Origin: Pseudolabrys sp035718275
GTDB lineage: Bacteria > Pseudomonadota > Alphaproteobacteria > Rhizobiales > Xanthobacteraceae
Direction of reading: 5' to 3'
Assembly (NCBI GenBank): GCA_035718275.1
Contig: DASTHI010000010.1
Location: 1 to 64,000 of the forward strand
Length of the DNA stretch: 64,000 nt
Under the pieces are notes generated by a model, which saw only the letters and a list, made by a program, of their open reading frames with translations, was not told where the DNA came from and searched no databases. Below are positions 26,131-35,538 of this stretch, piece after piece. Position numbers and translations under genes: made by a program. How positions within the stretch are numbered: position 1 is the stretch's first letter; every line of letters starts with the position of its first letter.

Positions 26131-26455
26131 GCGCTGGGGCAACCCGGCTATGGCGATAAATGGCCGTCGCAATAAACCTATCGGACCCGGGGGCAGTACC
26201 CGGCGCCTCCACCCGAACCCGGCGGGCACGGGTTCGGGTGGGGGCGAAATAGGATCGACGAGGGTGTAAAGGGCGCGCTTTCGCTCGGCATGGTACCGCC
26301 GATACCGGGCCACATTCATAGTTGCCAACGACAACTATGCTCCGGTTGCTCAGGCCGCGTAAGCGGTTTGAAAGACCGAATTAAAGCCCTGGCGGGTTAG
26401 CTCCGTCAGGCGGGGTTCGGAGGCACCTGGCAACAGAAGCCTCCACTTCCATTTT
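26131..26455 (+). ncRNA. ssrA: transfer-messenger RNA, permuted two-piece alphaproteobacterial type
   Basis: The gene is circularly permuted. The acceptor piece comes first, with a T-stem CCGGG/CCCGG around a 7-base loop and the 3' acceptor strand CGCCTCC (26204-26210). An internal spacer follows, then the coding piece starting GGGGGCGAAATAGGATCGAC (26240 on). The two acceptor strands pair (7 bp, one G-U). The coding piece contains the tag reading frame at 26324-26362. It ends in a hairpin (GGAGGC with GCCTCC) near 26418-26443. Ends are estimates. tmRNA rescues stalled ribosomes and tags the product for proteolysis. The SspB adaptor gene starts about 110 bases downstream. Confidence 0.93.
26324..26362 (+). 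other. tmRNA proteolysis-tag reading frame
   Basis: Encodes ANDNYAPVAQAA followed by TAA. It begins with the usual Ala-Asn-Asp and ends in Ala-Ala, as tags read by ClpXP and SspB do. Confidence 0.92.
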
Positions 26456-26565
26456 GCTCGCTCGCCCATCCACCATCGTTTGGGCAGCAACCGGTAGGGC
26501 GGGGATGGCGCGGAATGCCACGACCGGGCTAGGATTCAACGATTCCCTGATGGCGCCTATTCGCG

Positions 26566-27129
26566 ATGGTTGACCAGATCCGATACGACCTTTTGACCCA
26601 GCAGGCCCTGCGCGGCGTGGTTCGTACTGTGTTGGCGGATACGGCCAAGAAGGGTCTGCCCGGCGAGCACCATTTCTATATCTCGTTTGATACGGCGGCG
26701 GAGGGCGTGAAGATTTCGGATCGACTGCGGGCGCAATACCCGGATGAAATGACCATTATTCTCCAGCATCAGTTCTGGGATCTAAAGGTCTCTGACAATG
26801 AGTTCGAGGTCGGCCTTTCGTTTGGCGGAATCCCCGAGCGCCTTACAATACCCTTCACCGCTGTAAACGGCTTCTTCGATCCTTCGGTTCAATTTGGACT
26901 TCAGTTCGAGGAAGTTTCCGAGGGCGTGGAGCCTTCGATGCCGGCCAATGCGCAGGATCCCGCGGCAGGTAAGAAAAAGCTGCCCGCCACCTCTGCGAGC
27001 AGCTCCTGTCCCGTCGACACGAAATCCGATCAATCGCCTAAGGCCGAACCTTCGGGCAAGCGTGACAAACCGCAGAAGCCTGCCGGTGGTGGTGAAGTCG
27101 TCCGGTTGGATCGTTTCCGAAAAAAATAA
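26566..27129 (+). CDS. sspB: SspB, ClpXP adaptor for ssrA-tagged proteins (alpha type)
   Basis: A 187-residue adaptor. Residues 1-125 are the SspB fold that grips the tag (IRYDLLTQQALRGVVRTVLA; HHFYISFDTAAEGVKISDRL; FQVGLSFGG-like FEVGLSFGGIPERLTIPF). A flexible, charged, Pro/Lys-rich linker of about 50 residues follows. The C-terminal peptide GGGEVVRLDRFRKK is the ClpX-binding tail. It lies immediately downstream of the tmRNA gene whose tag it recognises. Confidence 0.95.
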   Translation: MVDQIRYDLLTQQALRGVVRTVLADTAKKGLPGEHHFYISFDTAAEGVKISDRLRAQYPDEMTIILQHQFWDLKVSDNEFEVGLSFGGIPERLTIPFTAVNGFFDPSVQFGLQFEEVSEGVEPSMPANAQDPAAGKKKLPATSASSSCPVDTKSDQSPKAEPSGKRDKPQKPAGGGEVVRLDRFRKK

Positions 27130-27193
27130 CGAACGATCCGGTCTGACGGCTACACTCGTGTCTTCGAACCAGTTTCGGGTGAGGACCCACTAC

Positions 27194-28606
27194 ATGGCCA
27201 AACTCGGCAAAAGCACCTCGCGGACGCGCGTTGAGAGCGACGCCTTCGGGCCACTGGAGATCGCCGCGGACAGGCTTTGGGGAGCGCAGACCCAACGATC
27301 CCTGCAGAACTTCCGCATCGGAACCGAGCGAATGCCCATCGAGATCGTGCATGCACTCGGTCTGATCAAACGTGCGGCAGCTGATGTGAATCGCAGGCTC
27401 GGAACGCTCGATAGAAAACGCGCGCAGGCCATCGCCGCGGTCGCGCAGGATGTTGCCGATGGCAAGCTTGATGATCAGTTTCCGTTGCTCGTCTGGCAAA
27501 CAGGCTCGGGCACCCAGACTAACATGAACGTAAACGAGGTGATCGCTAACGCGGCCAATCTCAAGCTCGGCGGTGCGCTCGGCTCCAAGTCCCCGATCCA
27601 TCCAAACGACCATGTCAACATGAGTCAATCGTCGAACGACTCGATTCCGTCGGCCATGCACATAGCGGCAGCGGTCAAGATCGAGCGCCACTTGAAGCCC
27701 GCGCTCGCGCGATTACGCACCGCGCTGGAAAAGAAATCGAAGGAATTTGCAAGCATCGTGAAGATCGGCCGCACTCACACGATGGATGCAACTCCAATCA
27801 CGTTGGGACAGGAATTTTCCGGCTATGCAGCGCAAGTGGCATCTTCTCTGTCCAGGCTCGCACAGGTGCAGCATGAGCTCTATCAACTTGCCCAGGGTGG
27901 CACCGCCGTCGGCACCGGCCTGAACTCAAAGCCGCAATTTGCGACGTTGATCGCGAAACGGATTTCGCAGCTGACGAAAATGCCGTTCGTGAGCGCCCCT
28001 AACAAGTTCGAGCACATGGCGGGTCACGACGCTTACGTATCGGTGCACGGTGCCATCAACTCGGCTGCCGTGGCCCTTTTCAAGATCGCAAACGATATCC
28101 GGTTCCTTGGCTCCGGACCGCGGTCGGGGCTTGGCGAACTCATCCTGCCAAGCAACGAACTTGGCTCCTCGATCATGCCCGGAAAGACAAACCCAACTCA
28201 GAGCGAGGCGCTGACCATGGTGTGTTGCCAGGTTTTTGGGAACCATAGCACCATCACTTTTGCCGGAAGCCAGGGGCATTTCGAACTCAATGTCTATAAG
28301 CCGGTACTCGCATACTGCATGATGCAGTCGATCCGACTGCTAGGCGATGCAGCGGCCTCATTTACCGATAATTGCGTGCTTGGGATTCGCGCCAATGAGG
28401 CGCGTATTCGCGAACTCATGCACCGTTCTCTCATGCTGGTAACCGCGCTGGCCCCGAAGATTGGCTATGACAAGGCGGCTCAAGTGGCCAAAGCGGCCCA
28501 CGCCAATGGTACGACACTCCGGGAGGAGGCCGTTCGCCTCGGCTTTGTCAGCGAAAAAGAATTCGACGCTCTCGTTCGCCCTGAGGCGATGACACGCCCC
28601 CGATAA
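27194..28606 (+). CDS. fumC: class II fumarate hydratase
   Basis: A 470-residue TCA-cycle enzyme interconverting fumarate and malate. It shows SDAFGPLEIAADRLWGAQTQ at the N-terminus, TGSGTQTNMNVNEVIAN, the active-site HPNDHVNMSQSSND, GRTHTMDATPITLGQE and the superfamily signature GSSIMPGKTNPTQ. The ATG at 27194 follows GAGGACC and matches the family start. The longer frame upstream is the sspB antiphase. Confidence 0.97.
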   Translation: MAKLGKSTSRTRVESDAFGPLEIAADRLWGAQTQRSLQNFRIGTERMPIEIVHALGLIKRAAADVNRRLGTLDRKRAQAIAAVAQDVADGKLDDQFPLLVWQTGSGTQTNMNVNEVIANAANLKLGGALGSKSPIHPNDHVNMSQSSNDSIPSAMHIAAAVKIERHLKPALARLRTALEKKSKEFASIVKIGRTHTMDATPITLGQEFSGYAAQVASSLSRLAQVQHELYQLAQGGTAVGTGLNSKPQFATLIAKRISQLTKMPFVSAPNKFEHMAGHDAYVSVHGAINSAAVALFKIANDIRFLGSGPRSGLGELILPSNELGSSIMPGKTNPTQSEALTMVCCQVFGNHSTITFAGSQGHFELNVYKPVLAYCMMQSIRLLGDAAASFTDNCVLGIRANEARIRELMHRSLMLVTALAPKIGYDKAAQVAKAAHANGTTLREEAVRLGFVSEKEFDALVRPEAMTRPR

Positions 28607-29101
28607 TTGCAATGCTGAATGAAGCCTCTCTTCGCACCAAACGAAAACCCTTTGCGGCGATATTCATCGAGGGCTTGGAAAAAATGTCGGATTTGCAATG
28701 GCATGTATAGGTGGCTGCTGACAGCGCGGCAGTCTCATAAACGCGCGCTGCCAGCGCGTCGAATGCCCAGCGCGTAGCGAATTTCCGTAGAGTTTCGGCA
28801 GATGTGTTTCTATTGGTGGTGCTAGTATAGTACGAAGTACCTCTTAATATACCTTCGCAACCTGACGATGCACTTGGAATATTTCTTCTGAATTCCAACC
28901 GAATTAGATTGTTGGTCTTTCGTAATCAACTGGCGGTGTATTGAACTACAGCGGAAATCGGCAGACGATGGCCATCTGCCATCTTGTGAAGTTCGCCGGA
29001 AAGGCACGTTTCTGCCCACGTCTGGGCGCATTTGACGGCAATGGTTTGTCCCTAGCTGGACACCGAACTGAGAACTACCTGGTTACAGTCGAGGGCACGG
29101 A
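28607..29101. other. AT-richer intergenic region
   Basis: A gap of 495 bases with AT content clearly above its neighbours between about 28780 and 28960 (e.g. CTAGTATAGTACGAAGTACC). Imperfect GC-rich repeats lie near 28715-28765. Open frames on the minus strand have implausible composition. No RNA gene recognised. Confidence 0.5.
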
Positions 29102-29290
29102 ATGGCTGAGGTGATCAACCTTCGGACCGTCCGCAAGCAAGCCGAACGGCGCATGCACGATCAAAGTGCTCAGGCCAATCGTCTTGCCTTTGGACGGCCA
29201 AAGCACCTCCGTCAGCTTGAGGAAGCCCAGCAAGAAAAAGCTAATCGAGACCTCGACCGGCGCCGGATTGAAAAAGGGGACCGCCGATGA
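29102..29290 (+). CDS. DUF4169 family protein
   Basis: A 62-residue, highly charged, probably helical protein. It begins MAEVINLRTVRKQAERR and contains AQANRLAFGRPKH, the conserved core of DUF4169. It overlaps the next gene by 4 bases (ATGA). Function unknown. The fixed pairing with a ribbon-helix-helix protein suggests a shared role. Confidence 0.85.
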   Translation: MAEVINLRTVRKQAERRMHDQSAQANRLAFGRPKHLRQLEEAQQEKANRDLDRRRIEKGDRR

Positions 29291-29586
29291 AATCTCCGGT
29301 TGTGAAACGTTCGATCGTTATTGCAGGTCATAAGACCAGCGTGAGTCTCGAAGATGCATTCTGGAAGGGACTCAAAGAAATCGCTAGCGGCCGGGATATT
29401 ACGCTGTCTGACTTGGTCGCTTCCATTGATACCGATCGCCGACATGGCAATCTTTCTTCAGCGATTCGCCTTTTTGTCCTGGACCACTATCGTGTCCATG
29501 GCAACGAGGAGCCGACGGACCAGCCGGATGCTCGCGAATTGCAAGCGCCAAGGGTGGTGCAGCACTCAGTTTTGCGAGCGGACTGA
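29287..29586 (+). CDS. ribbon-helix-helix domain protein
   Basis: A 99-residue protein of the RHH_4 type. It has KRSIVIAGHKTSVSLEDAFW (beta strand plus first helix) and LKEIASGRDITLSDLVASID (second helix). SSAIRLFVLDHYR and a variable tail follow. These proteins resemble Arc/MetJ repressors, but their DNA targets are mostly unknown. Translation is coupled to the DUF4169 gene. The last 21 bases overlap the 3' end of the convergent AsmA gene. Confidence 0.85.
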   Translation: MKSPVVKRSIVIAGHKTSVSLEDAFWKGLKEIASGRDITLSDLVASIDTDRRHGNLSSAIRLFVLDHYRVHGNEEPTDQPDARELQAPRVVQHSVLRAD

Positions 29587-32500
29587 TGGCGCGGGTTGCC
29601 CAGCGCTCCGCGGTTTGGGTGCCGGATTGATCATGATGGGCGGTGGCAAGCTTGGCGCGCCACCGCCCTTGCCTTGAGCCCCGTCGGACGATTGCGGCAA
29701 CCCGCTTTCGATCGTCTGCAGGCGTCGCGTCTGATTTTCGACGGCTCGCAGGGTCAACCATCCGGTCAAGGCGGAGACGTCGATCGCCCTCGATGGCGAT
29801 TGAAGTGGACCGCGTAGTGACATGAAAATGTCGGGACGAGCGCCGGCGACTTCGGCATTGCCTGAAAGTACGAGTTTGGCGTCGAGCGATCCGTCCGTGA
29901 GATCGAGTGCGCCGCTAATCGACAAGGCGCCTTCGCCAGCCTCCGCTTTGGTTTCGTTGGCTCGAATCTGGCCCGCCGTCATGACTAGGCTTGACACTGC
30001 GCGCTTAATCGAAAGATGACCGGTGTTCAGAGATTTTGCGACCGCGTCAGCAATCCGGGGCGCTTCAATCGGCAGGCCCTGATCGACAGCTTGCACCACC
30101 GCGCCGAATGTCTGCGGGTTGAGCCTCGCAAGCCGAGCGTCGACGAGTTCTGCTGTGCCCGACCCTTTCAGCGAACCTACAAGTGCTACTGGACTCAGGC
30201 CCGTACCTTCGGCCTCTAGCTCGATATTCAGCGAGCCGGTAATCGCTGGACGCGGCGCGGGAGGCAACAAGGTGGCCATATCGGCCCCCTGCAAGGAGAC
30301 CTTGAAACGTAGATTCAATCCTTCATCGCCTTTGTGGAACGAGATCGCTCCGGTAAATCGGCCGCCCGCTATGTCGCCCTGAAGCGAATCGATCCTGATT
30401 TCGTCGCTTTCGAGACGGACGTCTCCCGCAAGCGATCGTGCCGGTACGTTGGGAAACAACTGCACGCGGCCGATCTTGATTGCAAGTCCGCCCGCGACCT
30501 TGCCGAATGCGCCGGGACCAAATGGCTCGCGAGACCAGTTCCAGCCTGCTGTGGGACCCGTCACCTGCGCTATACCGATCGCATAAGGGCCAATCCTCGA
30601 CCAATCGAGAAAATCTGCTTCGAGCATTCCCTCAAGCCGCCCCGGCGAAGAATCATCGAGACTGATGCGGCCTCGAAAATCGGAAGCACCAATTTTTGCG
30701 GCGATATTGTCGAGCTTCACGCGACCGTCAGCCCGCGCAATTTGAGAGCTGAATTTCAGCGGCAGGGTCTCGCCGCCCCCACGAGGCGGCTGCAGTTCAG
30801 CCTCCTTGACGTCCAGGGTTCCGGCACCTTCGATCAATCCTTTTGCCGAGAGATGAGCCATGCCTGCAATCTGGGCGGTTACGCCGTCGGCTTCGAGATT
30901 CGAGGATACCCTCATGTCGCCATTCACAGGCCCGACAATCCGCACCTTGAGGTGAGCCGGCCCTTTTCCAGCCGATATGATCGTGCTCAAGCCCAAATAC
31001 CTGGTAAGCGAATCGGAATCTGGAGAATCGATCTTGCCGTCTAGGTCGAGCTGCGCCGTTGACGGCTTCTGCCAGTCGCCGCGAATACGAGCGCGTGTGT
31101 CGATGTGCAAAGAGTCGAACTTGCCTGCTACTGAAACATCCGCTGCCACGCGACGCGTCGAGCTTTCCGTGTCGGCACTTCCGATTGTTTCATCGCCCGC
31201 AATATTGATACTACCGTGCAGTTGCACATGGTCCGCTCGCTCGAGCGGGGTCACGACCGAAACTGCGGCATCAGGCAAAAACCTTTTCGCGATCGCCGTC
31301 AATCTCCCCGTTTGCTTCGCATCCAAGTCGATAAAGACCTTTCCACGCGGCCTATTCGCCGAAATTTCGATCCGGCCGCTTGCGGACAGCATTCCACCGC
31401 CAAAGTCGCCTACGGAAAGGCGCTTGAGCATCAGACCCTCGGAGTCAAGCTCTAGGCGTACCTGCATGTCGCGCAATTCCGTCCCAAAGAGCGTGGCTCG
31501 GCCCAGATCCGCGGTCATGCTGATCTCCCGGGGTGCCTCCATCCGAGAGCCTGCGAACAGGGTACGACCGAAATTTACGGCACCATCGAAATCGATTTGC
31601 GGGGCCTTGAGATCGCCTTCAAGCCTTGCCGGATGGTCGCCTGACCTGAAGAAATAAGCGACGCGCCCGGTTACAGGCTTCCGCTCGAATTCCCCTTCCA
31701 TCCGATCAATGATCACCCGGTCACTGGCGATCGTGACATCCCCACGGATGTTGAGCGGCCGCGCCAGGCCTTGCGATACGTCTTCCCGGCCCTCGAGCCA
31801 TGCGGCGAGAGTCTTCGGATCTGACGAATCGACGTCCATGGGTCCGGTGAACGCGACTGCATTTGGCTTAACGACCAGCTTTCCGCTCATTCGTATTTGA
31901 GTTGCCCCGGGTGCGCGAAATTCTAGCTGATCAAGACTCCATCCGTCCGCTCTGCTGCCAATGTCGCCTCTAACGTTCTGCAGGGTATTGCCGCCGAGCG
32001 TGACTTGATCAATGCCGAATCCAATGTGTATCGGCAACGGAATCCGAAACGCGACACTCCCCAATTCCACAAGATGCCGAATTGCCGTTGCAGGGCCGCG
32101 ACGATCCGCTCCGACGGATGCCATGGTTCGGTCAAGGTCCATTTGTCGCCCTGAGACAACGCCGTCGAATCGAGGTTGCGCACCGAAATTGAACGCGGCG
32201 ACGCCCGTCAGGTGCAGGCCTTGATCATCGGAGCCGAATTGAAATTCAACGTTCTGCAGAAGCGCCGATTCCGGATCTGCCTTGATCTTCCCGTTCAACT
32301 GCCAGGGCTGTGTGACGACTTGCGAGCCGCCCGCAATGCTTTGGGCCGCGATACCTACGGGGCGCGACAGAGCAAATGATCCCTCAAATCGAGGCTCACC
32401 GCCGGTGAGCACGAAGCTTCCGCTGCCCTGAAGACTTAGCGGATAATCAACGGGATCGACATTGACTTGCAACTTGATCGAGCCGTCCTCGGCAAGACGG

Positions 32501-33078
32501 CCGGCTGAAATGCGAAATGGATAGAGTTGTCCCGCGACTGTGGCCGCTCCTTCGCCCTTGAACGGACCGACGAGCGATCGCGCCTCCCCATTGAACCACA
32601 CGCGAGTCAGCTTGAGGCTTCCACCGCTCGCAGCATCCGAAAGCTCAACGATACCATTTTGAACGCTCAGCCGATCAATTGAGAATTCATCCGGATTGAA
32701 GCCGGCCGACAGCCTCGGCGGATGGATGCGTCCCGCAGAATCAAGGGCAATCGCAAGTTTTGGACCATCGAGATGCACTTCTGCGGCCCGCCATTCACCG
32801 CGCACGAGCGAGCCGAGGGCAAATTCCATCCGAAGCGAACGTGCCGAAACGGCGCCGCTCTCTTCGCCGATCTGGATGTCGTGCAGCGTCAAGCTGGGGG
32901 CAGGCAGAAGCCGCACATCGATTGGCCCCTTTACTTGCACGTCAATCCCGATAAGCCGCGTCGCCTCCTGCTCGAAAAGCAGGCGGCGCCCGGTCCAATC
33001 GATAAACAAAGGGGCGACCAGCGCCGTAACAAGCGCCAAGATGATCGCAATCGCTACGCTAAGCAAAGTCGTTTGCAA
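29566..33078 (-). CDS. AsmA family outer-membrane-homeostasis protein
   Basis: A 1170-residue protein with one N-terminal membrane helix (LLSVAIAIILALVTALVAPL) and a very long periplasmic beta-rich region. The AsmA N-domain (VQVKGPIDVRLLPAPSLTLH) is followed by repeating beta-groove segments. The C-terminal AsmA domain contains GSLKGSGTAELVDARLARLN near residue 1000. Such bridge-like proteins are thought to carry phospholipids between membranes. The start codon is TTG at 33078: no in-frame ATG or GTG lies further upstream, and GGAG sits about 8 nt before it. The tail is Pro/Gly-rich. Confidence 0.9.
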   Translation of the reverse strand: MQTTLLSVAIAIILALVTALVAPLFIDWTGRRLLFEQEATRLIGIDVQVKGPIDVRLLPAPSLTLHDIQIGEESGAVSARSLRMEFALGSLVRGEWRAAEVHLDGPKLAIALDSAGRIHPPRLSAGFNPDEFSIDRLSVQNGIVELSDAASGGSLKLTRVWFNGEARSLVGPFKGEGAATVAGQLYPFRISAGRLAEDGSIKLQVNVDPVDYPLSLQGSGSFVLTGGEPRFEGSFALSRPVGIAAQSIAGGSQVVTQPWQLNGKIKADPESALLQNVEFQFGSDDQGLHLTGVAAFNFGAQPRFDGVVSGRQMDLDRTMASVGADRRGPATAIRHLVELGSVAFRIPLPIHIGFGIDQVTLGGNTLQNVRGDIGSRADGWSLDQLEFRAPGATQIRMSGKLVVKPNAVAFTGPMDVDSSDPKTLAAWLEGREDVSQGLARPLNIRGDVTIASDRVIIDRMEGEFERKPVTGRVAYFFRSGDHPARLEGDLKAPQIDFDGAVNFGRTLFAGSRMEAPREISMTADLGRATLFGTELRDMQVRLELDSEGLMLKRLSVGDFGGGMLSASGRIEISANRPRGKVFIDLDAKQTGRLTAIAKRFLPDAAVSVVTPLERADHVQLHGSINIAGDETIGSADTESSTRRVAADVSVAGKFDSLHIDTRARIRGDWQKPSTAQLDLDGKIDSPDSDSLTRYLGLSTIISAGKGPAHLKVRIVGPVNGDMRVSSNLEADGVTAQIAGMAHLSAKGLIEGAGTLDVKEAELQPPRGGGETLPLKFSSQIARADGRVKLDNIAAKIGASDFRGRISLDDSSPGRLEGMLEADFLDWSRIGPYAIGIAQVTGPTAGWNWSREPFGPGAFGKVAGGLAIKIGRVQLFPNVPARSLAGDVRLESDEIRIDSLQGDIAGGRFTGAISFHKGDEGLNLRFKVSLQGADMATLLPPAPRPAITGSLNIELEAEGTGLSPVALVGSLKGSGTAELVDARLARLNPQTFGAVVQAVDQGLPIEAPRIADAVAKSLNTGHLSIKRAVSSLVMTAGQIRANETKAEAGEGALSISGALDLTDGSLDAKLVLSGNAEVAGARPDIFMSLRGPLQSPSRAIDVSALTGWLTLRAVENQTRRLQTIESGLPQSSDGAQGKGGGAPSLPPPIMINPAPKPRSAGQPAPSVRSQN

Positions 33079-33228
33079 ACGCCAACTCCAGCGCCGGGCC
33101 CGACCGGCCGCGCACGCGCTCAGGATGGATGCAGAATATACGCTATTTCTGCCTGTGTGCGGCCGCCTCGGCCCCTGGGAGATTACTTTCCTTCCGAAGT
33201 GTCGCTTTTCCGATTCGGCTCGGATTCG

Positions 33229-34650
33229 TCAGTTCAGGTTAACGATCTTTCCCGGATTCATGATGTCCTTTGGATCAAGGGCGCGCTTGATCGAGGCCAT
33301 GACCGAGAGTGCTGCGGCGCCATGCTCCGCCAAAAGATATGCCATTTTTCCCTGCCCGACGCCGTGTTCGCCGGTGCAAGTTCCATCCATGGACAATGCC
33401 CGTTCCACCAGGCGTTCGGAGAGAGCCTTAGCGCGGCGTACCTCATCCGAATCGTTCATATCAATCAATAATGTGAGGTGGAAATTGCCGTCGCCAACGT
33501 GTCCGACAATCGGAGCAAGGATACGACTTTGCTCAATGTCGCGCTGGGTTTCGGTGACGCATTCTGCGAGCCGAGATAGGGGAACACAGACATCGGTGGC
33601 AACCATCGATGCTCCGGGCCGCAAGGCGAAGTTCGACAAGGCAGCGTGATGTCGGGCCTCCCACAAGCGACTGCGCTCCTCTGGGCGTGTTGTCCATGTA
33701 AAGGGGCCGCCCCCGAACTCGGCCGAGATCTCGCCGAAACGTTTTGATTGTTCGGCAACAGAAGCTTCCGTGCCGTGGAACTCGAGGAAGAGCATAGGCG
33801 TCTCCGGAAGGCCGAGCTTCGAATGCAGGTTGCAGGCGCGCACCTGAAGCGCATCGAGCAATTCGATGCGCGCGATGGGGATTCCGGCTTGAATCGTTTG
33901 AATCGCCGTATTGCAACAGGCCTCAACACTCGGGAACGGACAAATGCCGCCGGAGATTGCCTCTGGTATCCCTGCAAGCTTCAAAGTCAGTTGGGTGATA
34001 ACCCCCAGAGTACCTTCCGAACCGATCATCAATCTCGTGAGGTCGTACCCTGCCGACGTTTTCTTCGCCCGTCGCGCCGTATCGATCACCTCTCCGTTGG
34101 CCAGGACGACCTTGAGCGCCAGGACATTGTCTTTCATGGTCCCGTAGCGCACTGCGTTGGTTCCGGAGCATCGTGTCGCCGCCATTCCCCCAAGCGACGC
34201 ATCGGCGCCAGGGTCGATCGGAAAAAAAAGGCCGCTGTCGCGCAGCTGTTCATTGAGCGCCTTTCTTGTGATGCCCGGCTCGACGATGCAGTCGAGATCT
34301 TCGCCATGCACTGCAAGAAGGCGGTTCATATCGCGAAAATCGACCGATACGCCGCCCCGAGGAGCATTCACGTGGCCTTCAAGCGACGTGCCAACGCCGA
34401 AAGGAATGACGGGCACACCGTTGGCGGCACAGATCCTTACGATCTGCTGCACATCAGCGGTGCTTTGGGGATACACGACGGCGTCGGGAGGCTGGTTGGC
34501 AATCCAGGTCACCGTGTTCCCGTGCTGCTGGCACACCGCCTGCGAAGTTACGACGCGATTACCAAACGCGGCAACAAGCTCCGCAACAGCCTTCTCCAAC
34601 GTTTCACGATTTCGTCTCTCCTGTCCGACAGCCGCTTGTGCCGGCGCCAT
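33229..34650 (-). CDS. FAD-binding oxidase, D-lactate dehydrogenase/glycolate oxidase type
   Basis: A 473-residue VAO-family flavoenzyme. The PCMH FAD-binding domain includes VVYPQSTADVQQIVRICAAN and PFGVGTSLEGHVNAPRGG. The substrate domain carries IVGHVGDGNFHLTLLID and the C-terminal CTGEHGVGQGKMAYL with its metal/substrate His residues. Closest in layout to D-lactate dehydrogenase (cytochrome). The start at 34650 is set by GGAGGAAATTGT just before it. The frame extends 30 codons further without such a site. Confidence 0.9.
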   Translation of the reverse strand: MAPAQAAVGQERRNRETLEKAVAELVAAFGNRVVTSQAVCQQHGNTVTWIANQPPDAVVYPQSTADVQQIVRICAANGVPVIPFGVGTSLEGHVNAPRGGVSVDFRDMNRLLAVHGEDLDCIVEPGITRKALNEQLRDSGLFFPIDPGADASLGGMAATRCSGTNAVRYGTMKDNVLALKVVLANGEVIDTARRAKKTSAGYDLTRLMIGSEGTLGVITQLTLKLAGIPEAISGGICPFPSVEACCNTAIQTIQAGIPIARIELLDALQVRACNLHSKLGLPETPMLFLEFHGTEASVAEQSKRFGEISAEFGGGPFTWTTRPEERSRLWEARHHAALSNFALRPGASMVATDVCVPLSRLAECVTETQRDIEQSRILAPIVGHVGDGNFHLTLLIDMNDSDEVRRAKALSERLVERALSMDGTCTGEHGVGQGKMAYLLAEHGAAALSVMASIKRALDPKDIMNPGKIVNLN

Positions 34651-34781
34651 ACAATTTCCTCCACTGCTCGTTGCAGCGAAGGTTAGCAGAGGACGGCAGT
34701 GGGGTGAAACGAGGCCGGCGGCGGCGGGTTGCGGGGACAACCGGTGCTGTTCGGTTCTGCCGCTGCTCGCCGGCCCCGAGC

Positions 34782-35516
34782 TTAAGACGATTTACCGACG
34801 AAAGGCACGAGCATGCCCACGCGTTTGCGATAACGGAGATACTCGTCTCCGAAAACAGACACGAGATCACGCTCCTCAAGCGCGATGCCGACGAAGATGT
34901 AGGCCGTCGTCACTGCCGCAAACAGCAGATGCCCCGCCGTCATAACAGGCGTCGCCCAGAAAGCGATGATAAATCCCAGATAGATCGGGTGACGCACGAG
35001 CTTGTATAACATTGGCGTTTTGAAGCGCGCCGTCGGCATCGGCTTGCCTACGGCATGGTTCACCACCTGATGAAGCCCGAACAGTTCGAAGTGGTTGATC
35101 ATGAAGGTGCTCAGAAACACCAGCACCCAACCGAACAGCCCCAGCCCAAACAACGATGCTGCCAACGCTGGATTGGATATTTGCCACACCACGGCCGGAA
35201 GCGGACGCCACTGCCAGAACAGCAGGAGCAGCGCGAGGCTTGCGAGCAGGACGAAAGTGCTGCGTTCGATGGCGGGCGAAACGATCTGCGTCCACCATTT
35301 CTTGAACTGCGGCCGCGCCATGACGCTGTGCTGCACTGCGAACAATGACATGAGCAGCAAATTGATCACGACAGACTGCAGAGGTGCGCCAGTCACGCCA
35401 CTGTCGATCGTTTTCGGCACCGGCAGACCGCTGACGAAGCCGATCGCATAAACGATGGTAACGAAGAACACCAAGTAGCTGACGAGGCCGTACGAAAGCG
35501 CCAAAATCCTTTTCAT
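34782..35516 (-). CDS. mddA: MddA-like methanethiol S-methyltransferase / NnrU-type membrane protein
   Basis: A 244-residue membrane protein with about five helices. The isoprenylcysteine-methyltransferase-like C-terminus reads MLYKLVRHPIYLGFIIAFWA, then ALEERDLVSVFGDEYLRYRK. The N-terminal pattern (LSYGLVSYLVFFVTIVYAIGF, then VPKTIDSG) resembles MddA, which methylates methanethiol to dimethyl sulfide using SAM. The identification is by similarity of pattern only; other phospholipid methyltransferase-like proteins share the C-terminal motif. GGAGG lies 5 nt before the ATG at 35516. Confidence 0.72.
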   Translation of the reverse strand: MKRILALSYGLVSYLVFFVTIVYAIGFVSGLPVPKTIDSGVTGAPLQSVVINLLLMSLFAVQHSVMARPQFKKWWTQIVSPAIERSTFVLLASLALLLLFWQWRPLPAVVWQISNPALAASLFGLGLFGWVLVFLSTFMINHFELFGLHQVVNHAVGKPMPTARFKTPMLYKLVRHPIYLGFIIAFWATPVMTAGHLLFAAVTTAYIFVGIALEERDLVSVFGDEYLRYRKRVGMLVPFVGKSS

Positions 35517-35538
35517 CTGAACCTCCTCGATTCTCACT

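Noticed and set aside
26009..26269. Plus-strand frame of 86 codons
   Set aside because: Lies within the promoter and acceptor piece of the tmRNA gene.
26894..27193. Upstream extension of fumC
   Set aside because: Overlaps sspB out of frame; FumC proteins start at the MAKLGKS position.
28548..28898. Minus-strand frame of 116 codons at the end of fumC
   Set aside because: Overlaps the coding end of fumC and has no recognisable domain.
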